64,000 nt of DNA, taken from positions 1,488,001 through 1,552,000 of the forward strand of contig NZ_CP018047.1 in the NCBI RefSeq assembly GCF_002009175.1, in the 5' to 3' direction. Shown piece after piece: positions 8,511 through 16,762 of the stretch (its first letter is position 1; each line of letters opens with the position of its first letter). The notes under the pieces are model-generated. The model searched no databases. It was not told the origin of the DNA and saw only the letters and a list, made by a program, of their open reading frames with translations. Origin of the DNA: Streptomyces niveus (lineage in GTDB: Bacteria; Actinomycetota; Actinomycetes; Streptomycetales; Streptomycetaceae). Made by a program: the position numbers and the translations under genes.

Positions 8511-10157
8511 ATGACTGCCAGCACTCACACAGTGACCAACCAGGTTCCGCCCCTGGTGGGGTACGACGTCTTCACCGGCGACCGCGTACTCACGGAAGGG
8601 CTGGAGCGGCATGCCTCCCCCGAAGTCCTCGACCAGGCACGGTCGGAGCTGTCCGCGCTCGGTCTGGAGGCCGGTTCGGCGCGGGCCCAGGAGTGGGGGA
8701 CCCTGGCCAACGAGAACCCGCCGAAGCTGCGTACGCACGACCGGTACGGCAACCGGATCGACGAGGTGGAGTTCCATCCGGCCTGGCACCAACTCCTGGA
8801 CCGGGCGGTGTCGGCGGGGCTGACCGACGCCTGGGGCAGGCCGGACGGGCATCTGCGCCGGGCCGCCGGGTTCTACGTGTGGACGCAGGCGGAGGCCGGG
8901 AACGGCTGCCCGCTGTCCATGACGCACGCGGCGGTGCCCGCGCTGCGTACGGAGCCGGAGCTGGCCGCCGAGTGGGAGCCCCGGCTCACCTCACACCGGT
9001 ACGAACCCGGTCTGCGACCCGCCGCCGAGAAGGCCGGAGCGCTCTTCGGGATGGGCATGACCGAGAAGCAGGGCGGCAGCGACGTACGGGCCAACACGAC
9101 GGCGGCGAAGCCGCTGGACGCCGACGGCGAGTATCTGCTCACCGGGCACAAGTGGTTCTGCTCCGCGCCGATGTGCGACGGGTTCCTGGTGCTGGCGCAG
9201 GCACCGGCCGGGCTGACGTGCTTCCTCGTTCCCCGGGTGCTGCCGGACGGCACGCGCAACGTGTTCCTGATCCAGCGGCTGAAGGAGAAGCTGGGCAACC
9301 GGTCGAACGCGTCGAGCGAGGTGGAGTTCGACGGCACCTGGGCCCGCCGGGTCGGCGAGGAGGGGCGCGGGGTGCGCACCATCATCGAGATGGTGGCGGC
9401 GACGCGGGTGGACTGTGTGCTCGGATCGGCCGCGCTGATGCGGCAGTCGGTCGCGCAGGCGGTCCATCACGCCGCGTACCGAAGCGCGTTCGGCGGTGAG
9501 CTGATCGACAAGCCGCTGATGCGCAACGTACTGGCCGATCTGGCGCTGGAGTCGGAGGCGGCGACGACGCTGGCGCTGCGGCTGGCGGCGGCGCAGGACG
9601 CCGTGCAGAGCACCGGCTCGCAGGCGGAGCGGGCGTTCCTGCGGCTCGCGGTGCCGACGGCCAAGTACTGGGTGACGAAGCGGTGTACGCCGGTGGCGGC
9701 CGAGGCGCTGGAGTGTCTGGGCGGCAACGGTTACGTCGAGGAGTCGGGGATGCCGCGGCTGCTGCGCGAGTCGCCGCTCAACTCGATCTGGGAGGGCTCG
9801 GGGAATGTGCAGGCGCTCGATGTACTGCGCGCGCTCCAGCGCGAGCCCGAGGCGCTGAACGCGTTCCTCCAGGAGGTGGGCGGGGCGCGCGGCGCGGACC
9901 ACCGGCTGGATGGGGCGATCAAGGACCTGCTGACCGAACTCGCCGATCTGAACGGGATCGAGGCACGCGCGCGACGGCTGGTGGAGCGGATGGCGCTGGT
10001 GCTCCAGGGGTCGCTGCTGGTGCGGTGGGCGCCGCCGGCGGTCGCGGACGCGTTCTGCGCGTCACGGCTGGGCGGGGACTGGGGTACGGCCTTCGGCACG
10101 CTGCCGCACAGTCTGGACCTGGAGTCGGTGGTGACGCGGGCGCGGGCGGCCGGCTGA
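8511..10157 (+). CDS. aidB: AidB-like acyl-CoA dehydrogenase family protein (alkylation response)
   Basis: The 548-aa protein matches E. coli AidB in length and in many motifs: LANENPPKLRTHDRYGNRIDEVEFHP near the N-terminus, GMGMTEKQGGSDVRANTT in the flavin region, GHKWFCSAP, KEKLGNRSNASSEVEF, and LECLGGNGYVEESGMPRLLRE plus NSIWEGSGN in the C-terminal helical domain. AidB binds FAD and DNA, is induced by alkylation, and keeps low isovaleryl-CoA dehydrogenase activity; its exact protective role is unsettled. The first 17 codons of the longer frame are excluded because TACCGT lies 6 nt before ATG 8511. It is divergent from the YihY-like gene with a 17-bp gap. Confidence 0.88.
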   Translation: MTASTHTVTNQVPPLVGYDVFTGDRVLTEGLERHASPEVLDQARSELSALGLEAGSARAQEWGTLANENPPKLRTHDRYGNRIDEVEFHPAWHQLLDRAVSAGLTDAWGRPDGHLRRAAGFYVWTQAEAGNGCPLSMTHAAVPALRTEPELAAEWEPRLTSHRYEPGLRPAAEKAGALFGMGMTEKQGGSDVRANTTAAKPLDADGEYLLTGHKWFCSAPMCDGFLVLAQAPAGLTCFLVPRVLPDGTRNVFLIQRLKEKLGNRSNASSEVEFDGTWARRVGEEGRGVRTIIEMVAATRVDCVLGSAALMRQSVAQAVHHAAYRSAFGGELIDKPLMRNVLADLALESEAATTLALRLAAAQDAVQSTGSQAERAFLRLAVPTAKYWVTKRCTPVAAEALECLGGNGYVEESGMPRLLRESPLNSIWEGSGNVQALDVLRALQREPEALNAFLQEVGGARGADHRLDGAIKDLLTELADLNGIEARARRLVERMALVLQGSLLVRWAPPAVADAFCASRLGGDWGTAFGTLPHSLDLESVVTRARAAG

Positions 10158-10413
10158 GGCGCGGGCGCCCGGCCGTGGCCGGTGCGGTCTGCTCGCGTCA
10201 GGGCCGAGGGTGGTGCTGCGCCGACACGGCACCACCCACGACTTGATGTCACCTTCACGCATGGGAGCGGCTGTTCGCCAGGGTTGCAAGTGGTTGCAGA
10301 AAATATGCGAACCGCCGCCCGTGGACGGGCCGGAACGGCACGATGGAGCGAGCGGAGCGATCAGCTCCGCATAATGCGGAATCGATACATCGCCGCAAGC
10401 GGCCGGGGGCCCG

Positions 10414-11736
10414 ATGAAGGACACACCGCTCAGCCTGTCCCGCCTCGCCGCGATGAACGGCGGCAACGCCACCCGGCTGCTCCAGGAGATCCGGGAGGCG
10501 TCGCTGGCCGGGGAACGGCCGCCGGTGGCGCCCCGCCCCGTCATCGAGGCGTCGTGGCGGCGGATGCGGCGTCTGGGCGTCAGCCCCCACGCGAAGTCCG
10601 CGTCGGTCCTGATGACGCCGGAGGAGCTCGAACACCGGCGTCGTACATCGGCACTCGGCGAGGTGATACGCGGCGTCTGCGACGGACTCGGCGGCCTCGT
10701 CGACGCGTCGCTCCAGATCCTGGTGGTCTCCGACGAGCAGGGCCGGGTCCTGTGGCGCGAGGGCAACGCGAGGGTGATGCGGCGGGCCGACGGCATCAGC
10801 CTGGAGGAGGGCGTCTCCTGGGCCGAGCGGGCCACGGGGACCAACGCCATCGGTACGGCGCTGGCCGCCGGGGTCCCGGTACAGGTCCACTCGGCCGAGC
10901 ACTTCGTGCACACCCTGACCCGGTGGACCTGCGCGGCGGCGCCGGTGCACGATCCGCGCGACGGCCGGCTGCTGGGTGTCGTCGACGTGAGCGGCCCGGC
11001 GACGAGTTTCCATCCGACGACGCTGGCGCTGGTGACCGCCGTCGCCAGGCTCGCCGAGAGCGAGCTGCGGGAGCGGCATCTGCGGGCCGTGGAGCGGCTG
11101 CGCTCGGTGGCGGCGCCGATCCTGTGCCGGGTGGGCGGGCCGGCCGCGGCCGTCGACACACACGGCTGGACGGCAGCTGTGAAGGGCATGGCGCCGGTCG
11201 ACCGGCTGCCGCTGCCCAAGTCGGTGCGGCCGGGACGGCTCTGGCTGCCGTCGCTCGGCATGTGCACCGTCGAGCCGCTGCCCGGCGGCTGGCTGCTGAC
11301 CGTGGAGGAGGAGCCGCCGCCGGACGCGCCCAGCAAGGTCGTGCTGGATCTGAGCCGGTCCAGGCGCTGGTCCGTGACGGTCTCGGGGGCGGCGGGCAGC
11401 TGGGCGCAGGAGCTGACCCCGCGCCACGCGGAGCTGCTGTACGTGCTGGCCGTGCGCCGGGAGGGCCGGAGCGCGGCGGAGCTGGCCGGCGACGTCTTCG
11501 GGGACCCGACGCGCACGGTGACGGTGCGGGCCGAGATGTCGCGGGTGCGGCGTCATCTGGCGGGGGTGCTGGCCCACCGGCCGTACCGCTTCAAGGAGGA
11601 GGTCGAGGTGACGGTCGTCCGGCCGGACCACCCGGGGGATCTGCTCCCCCACTCGACCGCCCCGGCGGTGACGGACGGGTGGGCCGCGAACGGCCCGCGG
11701 CCGGTTTTGCCGGAGGAAGGCCGCGTGATTCCCTGA
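10414..11736 (+). CDS. GAF-domain transcriptional regulator
   Basis: The 440-aa protein has an N-terminal segment (LLQEIREASL, then SWRRMRRLGVSPH) typical of AcoR-like sensors, followed by a GAF domain at roughly residues 75-215 (ILVVSDEQGRVLW, GISLEEGVSWAERATGTNAIGTAL, AAPVHDPRDGRLLGVVDVSG). The C-terminal 80 residues resemble a helix-turn-helix (RSAAELAGDVFGDPTRTVTVRAEMSRVRRHL). In Streptomyces this type often governs an adjacent aldehyde or alcohol dehydrogenase, but none is nearby here. A purine-rich GGGGG tract precedes the ATG. The 256-bp upstream gap holds two TTGCA-containing motifs but no clear promoter. Confidence 0.75.
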   Translation: MKDTPLSLSRLAAMNGGNATRLLQEIREASLAGERPPVAPRPVIEASWRRMRRLGVSPHAKSASVLMTPEELEHRRRTSALGEVIRGVCDGLGGLVDASLQILVVSDEQGRVLWREGNARVMRRADGISLEEGVSWAERATGTNAIGTALAAGVPVQVHSAEHFVHTLTRWTCAAAPVHDPRDGRLLGVVDVSGPATSFHPTTLALVTAVARLAESELRERHLRAVERLRSVAAPILCRVGGPAAAVDTHGWTAAVKGMAPVDRLPLPKSVRPGRLWLPSLGMCTVEPLPGGWLLTVEEEPPPDAPSKVVLDLSRSRRWSVTVSGAAGSWAQELTPRHAELLYVLAVRREGRSAAELAGDVFGDPTRTVTVRAEMSRVRRHLAGVLAHRPYRFKEEVEVTVVRPDHPGDLLPHSTAPAVTDGWAANGPRPVLPEEGRVIP

Positions 11737-11741
11737 CGACC

Positions 11742-12323
11742 ATGAGCATCACTGTGACCACCTGGTCCCTGGAACAGACCTCACCGGCCGATCTGCGGCC
11801 GGCCACCGCGCCCGAGGGGGATGTGCGGATCGTCCGGTCCGAGGTCCCTTCGGCGGAGTTCAGCCGGTTCCTCTACACCGCCGTCGGCGGTGACATCCGC
11901 TGGACCGACCGGCTCTCCCTGTCGTACGAGGAGTGGCACGAGGCCGTCTCCCGGCCGGGGGTCGAGACATGGGTGGCGTACGAGCGGGGCACCCCGGCCG
12001 GTTACGTGGAGCTGGAGGCGCAGGACGACGGCACGGTCGAGATCGTGTACTTCGGGCTCATCCCGGCCTTCCGGGGCCGCCGGATCGGCGGGCATCTGCT
12101 GTCGTACGGGGTGGCGCGCGCCTGGGACATGGCGGAGCGCAGGCCGGAGCGGACACCGACGAAGCGGGTCTGGCTGCACACCTGCTCCAAGGACGGGGCG
12201 CACGCGATGGACAACTATCTGCGGCGTGGCTTCACCCTCTTCGACACGAAGGTGGCCGAGGAGCCGGACGTGACGGCGCCGGGGCCGTGGGCGGGTGCGC
12301 ACCCGACAGCCGATCTCGGATAG
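11742..12323 (+). CDS. GNAT family N-acetyltransferase
   Basis: The 193-aa protein has a clear GNAT core: GTPAGYVELEAQDDGTVEIVYFGLIPAFRGRRIGGHLL gives the central beta strands and the acetyl-CoA loop (RGRRIGG), and WLHTCSKDGAHAMDNYLRRGFTLFD gives the last part of the fold. The substrate is unknown. The ATG follows the GAF regulator stop by 5 bp, with GGAGGAAGG inside the end of that gene, so the two are probably co-transcribed. Confidence 0.85.
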   Translation: MSITVTTWSLEQTSPADLRPATAPEGDVRIVRSEVPSAEFSRFLYTAVGGDIRWTDRLSLSYEEWHEAVSRPGVETWVAYERGTPAGYVELEAQDDGTVEIVYFGLIPAFRGRRIGGHLLSYGVARAWDMAERRPERTPTKRVWLHTCSKDGAHAMDNYLRRGFTLFDTKVAEEPDVTAPGPWAGAHPTADLG

Positions 12324-12336
12324 TGGGACACTCCGG

Positions 12337-12385
12337 TCCACATCGTGGATCGTGGTGGACTGGCCTCAGATCCGCGTGCCAGGCT
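12337..12385 (+). promoter_or_regulatory. Putative operator and promoter of the sulfate-assimilation operon
   Basis: An inverted repeat TCCAC-ATC-GTGGA spans 12337-12349, and a further GTGGAC lies at 12355-12360. TGGACT (12356-12361) and CAGGCT (12380-12385) form a possible -35/-10 pair with an 18-bp spacer, ending 6 nt before the leader ATG. The palindrome would sit just upstream of or over the -35, as expected for a sulfur regulator. Confidence 0.45.
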
Positions 12386-12391
12386 TCCCCC

Positions 12392-12475
12392 ATGTCTACA
12401 GCTGGAATTGCCTTGGTGAGTCGGCGGCACGTCGATCTCTGCCGCATGTCCAGCGCCATCTGTCGACCGAGCTGA
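12392..12475 (+). CDS. Cysteine-type leader peptide of the sulfate-assimilation operon
   Basis: A 27-codon ORF encodes a peptide with the core RRHVDLCRMSSAICRPS, carrying two cysteines close to the stop. Small ORFs with RxHVDLxR...C are known in actinomycetes upstream of sulfur and cysteine genes and are annotated as putative leader peptides. It is 125 bp upstream of the sulfite reductase gene. The gap after its stop is very C-rich (33 C against 11 G in 12481-12540), which could expose a Rho-loading site when translation status changes. I infer cysteine-sensitive attenuation of the whole operon. Confidence 0.75.
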   Translation: MSTAGIALVSRRHVDLCRMSSAICRPS

Positions 12476-12600
12476 CCAGCACAGCTCCCGTCGCCCCCTC
12501 TCGCTCGTCCCCGCTCTACCTCCCTCTGCGCACCGCTGCGCCGCCAGCCCCGTGTGCAGGTCAGAGCCGCCCTCCGTAGTCCCGAAGGACGTATCCAGCC

Positions 12601-14298
12601 ATGGCCGCCATCCCTGAGAAGCCCGCTGCCGCCACGCCCCGCCGCAAGGTGAGCCGTCACCGCGGCGAGGGCCAGTGGGCCGTGGGTCACTTCACTCCCC
12701 TCAACGCCAACGAGCAGGCCAAGAAGGACGACGACGGTCTCAATGTGCGGACACGCATTGAGACGATCTACTCGAAGGCCGGATTCGACTCCATCGACCC
12801 CGCCGACCTGCGGGGACGGATGCGCTGGTGGGGGCTGTACACCCAGCGCAAGCCCGGTATCGACGGCGGCAAGACCGCGATCCTGGAGCCGGAGGAGCTG
12901 GACGACAAGTACTTCATGCTGCGGGTCAGGATCGACGGCGGCCGGCTGACCACCGAGCAGCTGCGGGTCATCGGCCAGATCTCGCACGAGTTCGGCCGGG
13001 ACACCGCGGACATCACCGACCGGCAGAACATCCAGCTGCACTGGATCCGGATCGAGGACGTACCCGAGATCTGGCGCCGGCTGGAGGACGTCGGTCTGTC
13101 GACCACCGAGGCCTGCGGTGACACGCCCCGCGTGATCCTCGGCTCACCGGTCGCGGGCGTGGCCGAGAACGAGATCATCGACGGCACCCCGGCGATCGAC
13201 GAGATCAACGCCCGGTTCATCGGCACCAAGGAGTTCTCGAACCTCCCGCGCAAATTCAAGACGGCCGTCTCAGGATCGCCGCTGCTCGATGTCGCGCACG
13301 AGATCAACGACATCGCGTTCGTCGGTGTCGAGCACCCCGAGCACGGCCCCGGCTTCGACCTGTGGGTCGGCGGCGGCCTGTCGACCAACCCCAAGATCGG
13401 TCAGCGGCTCGGCGCCTGGGTCCCGCTGGACGAGGTGGCCGACGTCTGGGCCGGCGTCATCGCGATCTTCCGTGACTACGGCTACCGCAGGCTGCGCACG
13501 CGCGCCCGGCTGAAGTTCCTCCTCGCGGACTGGGGCGCGGAGAAGTTCCGGCAGATCCTCCAGGACGAGTATCTGAAGCGGACGCTCATCGACGGCCCCG
13601 CGCCCGCGAAGCCCGTGGAGGAGTGGCGCGACCACGTCGGGGTGCACCGCCAGAAGGACGGCCGCTTCTACGTCGGCTTCGCGCCGCGCGTCGGCCGGGT
13701 GGACGGCCCGACCCTGAAGAAGATCGCGGACCTCGCCGAGGAGCACGGCTCCGGCCGGGTGCGGACCACCGTCGAGCAGAAGATGATCGTGCTCGACGTG
13801 GCCGAGGACCGGATCGAATCGCTCGTCGCGGGCCTGGAATCGCTCGATCTGCGGGTCAAGCCGTCGCCGTTCCGGCGCGGCACGATGGCCTGCACCGGAA
13901 TCGAGTTCTGCAAGCTGGCCATCGTCGAGACCAAGGCGCGCGGCGCCTCGCTGATCGACGAACTCGAGGACCGTATCCCCGACTTCGACCAGCCGATCAC
14001 CATCAACGTCAACGGCTGCCCCAACGCCTGCGCCCGGATCCAGGTCGCGGACATCGGTCTCAAGGGCCAGTTGATGATGGACGGCGACGGCAACCAGGTC
14101 GAGGGTTACCAGGTGCACCTCGGCGGCGCGCTCGGCCTGGAGCCCTCGTTCGGCCGCAAGGTCCGCGGTCTGAAGGTCACCGCCGCCGAACTCCCCGACT
14201 ACGTCGAGCGCGTCCTGACGCGCTTCCAGAAGGAGCGCGAGAGCGACGAGCGCTTCGCCACCTGGGCGGCCCGCGCCTCCGAGGAGGCGCTGTCGTGA
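12601..14298 (+). CDS. sir: Ferredoxin-type assimilatory sulfite reductase
   Basis: The 565-aa enzyme belongs to the siroheme and 4Fe-4S sulfite/nitrite reductase family, catalysing six-electron reduction of sulfite to sulfide. Its iron-sulfur and siroheme ligands are seen as C431 and C437 (CTGIEFCKLA) and C473 and C477 (NGCPNACARIQ). The N-terminal parachain motif HEFGRDTADITDRQNIQLHWI and the repeat domain are intact. Length fits monomeric ferredoxin-dependent enzymes. The choice of sulfite over nitrite rests on context: it heads a run of cysH, cysC, cysD, cysN and a siroheme chelatase. A GAAGGA site precedes the ATG. Its stop overlaps the next gene. Confidence 0.92.
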   Translation: MAAIPEKPAAATPRRKVSRHRGEGQWAVGHFTPLNANEQAKKDDDGLNVRTRIETIYSKAGFDSIDPADLRGRMRWWGLYTQRKPGIDGGKTAILEPEELDDKYFMLRVRIDGGRLTTEQLRVIGQISHEFGRDTADITDRQNIQLHWIRIEDVPEIWRRLEDVGLSTTEACGDTPRVILGSPVAGVAENEIIDGTPAIDEINARFIGTKEFSNLPRKFKTAVSGSPLLDVAHEINDIAFVGVEHPEHGPGFDLWVGGGLSTNPKIGQRLGAWVPLDEVADVWAGVIAIFRDYGYRRLRTRARLKFLLADWGAEKFRQILQDEYLKRTLIDGPAPAKPVEEWRDHVGVHRQKDGRFYVGFAPRVGRVDGPTLKKIADLAEEHGSGRVRTTVEQKMIVLDVAEDRIESLVAGLESLDLRVKPSPFRRGTMACTGIEFCKLAIVETKARGASLIDELEDRIPDFDQPITINVNGCPNACARIQVADIGLKGQLMMDGDGNQVEGYQVHLGGALGLEPSFGRKVRGLKVTAAELPDYVERVLTRFQKERESDERFATWAARASEEALS

Positions 14299-14471
14299 GC
14301 GAGCGCGCCGCCCCGTTCCACTGCCCCTACTGCGGCGACGAGGACCTGCGCCCCAACGAACAGGGCCACGGCGCCTGGGAATGCGGGGCCTGCAACCGGG
14401 CCTTCCAGCTGAAGTTCCTCGGGCTGCTGACCCGTGGCCTGACGACGGACGACGGAGGGGAACGGATATGA
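14295..14471 (+). CDS. Small two-CxxC zinc-ribbon protein of the sulfur operon
   Basis: The 58-aa protein begins at a GTG that overlaps the sulfite reductase stop and ends in an ATGA overlap with cysH, so it is translationally coupled on both sides. It carries HCPYCGDEDL and WECGACNRAF, two CxxC pairs that would bind one zinc or iron, followed by the hydrophobic FQLKFLGLLTRGL. A short gene occupies the same place in the S. coelicolor cluster as I recall it (SCO6101), so it is conserved in position. Function is unknown; a role with sulfite reductase or with CysH is an inference from coupling. Confidence 0.8.
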   Translation: MSERAAPFHCPYCGDEDLRPNEQGHGAWECGACNRAFQLKFLGLLTRGLTTDDGGERI

Positions 14472-15247
14472 CGACTCTCACCGGGACCGGCGCACGGACG
14501 GCCGACGGCGAACGGGCGGCCGACGGCGGGAAGCCCAACAACGAGACCGACGACACCGACGAGAAGACCGCCGCACTCAGGGATCTCGCCGAACACGCGG
14601 GCCGCGAACTCGAAGAGGCCTCCGCCCTGGAGATCCTGACCTGGGCCACCACCACCTTCGGCGCGCGCTTCTGCGTCACCTCCTCCATGGAGGACGCGGT
14701 GGTCGCCCATCTCGCCTCCCGCGCCCTGCCCGGCGTCGACGTGGTCTTCCTCGACACCGGCTACCACTTCCCCGAGACGATCGGCACCCGTGACGCCGTC
14801 GCCGCCGTGATGGACGTCAACGTCATCACGCTCACCCCCCGGCGGACGGTGGCCGAACAGGACGCCGAGCACGGCCCGAAGCTGCACGACCGCGACCCCG
14901 ACCTGTGCTGCGCCCTGCGCAAGGTCAAGCCCCTCGAAGAGGGCCTGACCGCGTACGACGCCTGGGCGACGGGGCTGCGCCGCGACGAGTCGCCGACCCG
15001 CGCGAACACCCCGGTCGTCGGCTGGGACGACAAGCGCCGCAAGGTCAAGGTCTCGCCGATCGCCCGCTGGACCCAGGAGGACGTGGAGGCGTACGTCGCC
15101 GAACACGGCGTCCTCACCAACCCGCTGCTCCAGGACGGTTACGCCTCCGTGGGCTGCGCGCCCTGCACCCGCCGCGTGCTGGAGGGCGAGGACGCCCGCG
15201 CCGGCCGCTGGGCGGGCAACTCCAAGACCGAATGCGGGCTGCACTGA
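14468..15247 (+). CDS. cysH: Phosphoadenylyl/adenylyl-sulfate reductase, iron-sulfur type
   Basis: The 259-aa enzyme reduces activated sulfate to sulfite. It has the PP-loop-type fold (FCVTSSMEDAVVAHLA, VVFLDTGYHFPET) and, importantly, the cysteine pairs C147-C148 (DLCCALRKV) and C230/C233 (GCAPC). These bind a 4Fe-4S cluster in APS reductases of bacteria such as Mycobacterium and Pseudomonas. The C-terminal ECGLH supplies the catalytic cysteine (C257). The first 35 residues are low-complexity and acidic, longer than usual. The cluster type suggests that APS rather than PAPS is the preferred substrate. ATGA overlap with the zinc-ribbon gene; one-base overlap with cysC. Confidence 0.92.
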   Translation: MTTLTGTGARTADGERAADGGKPNNETDDTDEKTAALRDLAEHAGRELEEASALEILTWATTTFGARFCVTSSMEDAVVAHLASRALPGVDVVFLDTGYHFPETIGTRDAVAAVMDVNVITLTPRRTVAEQDAEHGPKLHDRDPDLCCALRKVKPLEEGLTAYDAWATGLRRDESPTRANTPVVGWDDKRRKVKVSPIARWTQEDVEAYVAEHGVLTNPLLQDGYASVGCAPCTRRVLEGEDARAGRWAGNSKTECGLH

Positions 15248-15795
15248 TGAGCCGTACCGAGCAGGGCGCGACGATCTGGCTCACCGGTCTGCCCAGCGCG
15301 GGCAAGACCACCATCGCCGTCGAACTGGCCGGCCGGCTGCGCGCCGAGGGCCACCGCGTGGAGGTCCTGGACGGCGACGAGATCCGCGAATTCCTCTCCG
15401 CGGGCCTCGGCTTCAGCCGCGAGGACCGGCACACCAACGTGCAGCGCATCGGATTCGTCGCCGAACTCCTGGCGTCGAACGGCGTCAAGGCGCTGGTGCC
15501 GGTGATCGCCCCGTACACCGACAGCCGCGAGGCCGTACGCAAGCGCCACCAGAGCGAGGGCACCGCGTATCTGGAGGTGCATGTCGCGACTCCGGTCGAG
15601 GTGTGCTCCGTACGCGACGTGAAGGGCCTGTACGCGAAGCAGGCGGCCGGCGAGATCAGCGGTCTCACCGGCGTCGACGACCCCTACGAGGCACCCGAGG
15701 AGCCCGATCTGCGGATCGAGTCGCACACGCAGTCCGTGCAGGAGTCCGCGGCGGCGCTCCACGCGCTGCTCACCGAGAGGGGTCTGGCCCGATGA
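15247..15795 (+). CDS. cysC: Adenylyl-sulfate (APS) kinase
   Basis: The 182-aa enzyme phosphorylates APS to PAPS with ATP. The Walker A motif GLPSAGKTT lies at the N-terminus, followed by the family motifs VLDGDEIREFLS, GFSREDRHTNVQRIGFVA and PVIAPYTDSREAVRK, and the lid region KGLYAKQAAGEI. Length matches stand-alone CysC. It starts within the cysH stop codon and its own stop overlaps cysD, so it is tightly coupled. If the adjacent CysH acts on APS, PAPS from this enzyme may feed sulfotransferases instead of reduction. Confidence 0.92.
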   Translation: MSRTEQGATIWLTGLPSAGKTTIAVELAGRLRAEGHRVEVLDGDEIREFLSAGLGFSREDRHTNVQRIGFVAELLASNGVKALVPVIAPYTDSREAVRKRHQSEGTAYLEVHVATPVEVCSVRDVKGLYAKQAAGEISGLTGVDDPYEAPEEPDLRIESHTQSVQESAAALHALLTERGLAR

Positions 15796-16760
15796 CCACC
15801 ACCGTCGCATCCGTGACCGACGGAACCGAAGGCGCCGACGGGACCGGGGGCGCGGGAGAGGCGCCGTACGCCCTGAGTCATCTGGACGCCCTGGAGTCGG
15901 AGGGCGTGCACATCTTCCGTGAGGTGGCGGGCGAGTTCGAGCGGCCGGTGATCCTCTTCTCCGGCGGCAAGGACTCCATCGTCATGCTGCACCTGGCGCT
16001 CAAGGCGTTCGCGCCCGCGCCGGTGCCCTTCACACTGCTGCACGTCGACACCGGTCACAACTTCCCCGAGGTGCTGGCCTACCGCGACCGTACGGTGGCA
16101 AGGCACGGGCTGCGCCTGCACGTGGCGTCCGTGCAGGAGTACATCGACGCGGGGACGCTGCGCGAGCGCCCGGACGGCACCCGTAACCCGCTCCAGACGC
16201 TGCCGCTGACGGAGAAGATCCAGGCCGAGCGGTTCGACGCGGTCTTCGGCGGCGGCCGCCGCGACGAGGAGAAGGCGCGGGCGAAGGAGCGGGTGTTCTC
16301 GCTGCGCGACGAGTTCTCGCAGTGGGACCCGCGGCGCCAGCGCCCCGAGCTGTGGCAGCTCTACAACGGACGGCACGCGCCGGGCGAGCACGTCCGGGTC
16401 TTCCCCTTGTCCAACTGGACCGAGCTGGACGTGTGGCAGTACATCGCCCGGGAGGGCATCGAACTGCCGGAGATCTACTTCGCGCACGAGCGCGAGGTCT
16501 TCAACCGCCACGGCATGTGGCTGACGCCCGGCGAGTGGGGCGGCCCCAAGGACGGCGAGCCCACCGAGACCCGTCTCGTGCGCTACCGCACCGTCGGCGA
16601 CATGTCCTGCACGGGCGCCGTCGATTCCGAGGCCACCACACTGGACGCCGTCATCACGGAGATCACCGCCTCCCGCCTCACCGAGCGCGGCGCCTCCCGC
16701 GCCGACGACAAGATGTCCGAGGCCGCCATGGAAGACCGCAAGCGCGAAGGGTACTTCTAA
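15792..16760 (+). CDS. cysD: Sulfate adenylyltransferase small subunit
   Basis: The 322-aa subunit carries the ATP-pyrophosphatase PP-loop SGGKDSIVMLHLA and the family motifs LLHVDTGHNFPEVLAYRD, FGGGRRDEEKARAKER, PLSNWTELDVWQYI and RYRTVGDMSCTGAVDS. With CysN it forms ATP sulfurylase, making APS from sulfate and ATP with GTP hydrolysis. The first 25 residues are a Thr/Gly/Glu-rich extension. It overlaps cysC by ATGA and is followed by cysN after 2 bp. Confidence 0.94.
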   Translation: MTTTVASVTDGTEGADGTGGAGEAPYALSHLDALESEGVHIFREVAGEFERPVILFSGGKDSIVMLHLALKAFAPAPVPFTLLHVDTGHNFPEVLAYRDRTVARHGLRLHVASVQEYIDAGTLRERPDGTRNPLQTLPLTEKIQAERFDAVFGGGRRDEEKARAKERVFSLRDEFSQWDPRRQRPELWQLYNGRHAPGEHVRVFPLSNWTELDVWQYIAREGIELPEIYFAHEREVFNRHGMWLTPGEWGGPKDGEPTETRLVRYRTVGDMSCTGAVDSEATTLDAVITEITASRLTERGASRADDKMSEAAMEDRKREGYF

Positions 16761-16762
16761 CC

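Noticed and set aside
10158..10413. Promoter or operator upstream of the GAF regulator
   Set aside because: Two TTGCA-type motifs and some AT-rich bases are present, but no paired -35/-10 or palindrome strong enough to report.
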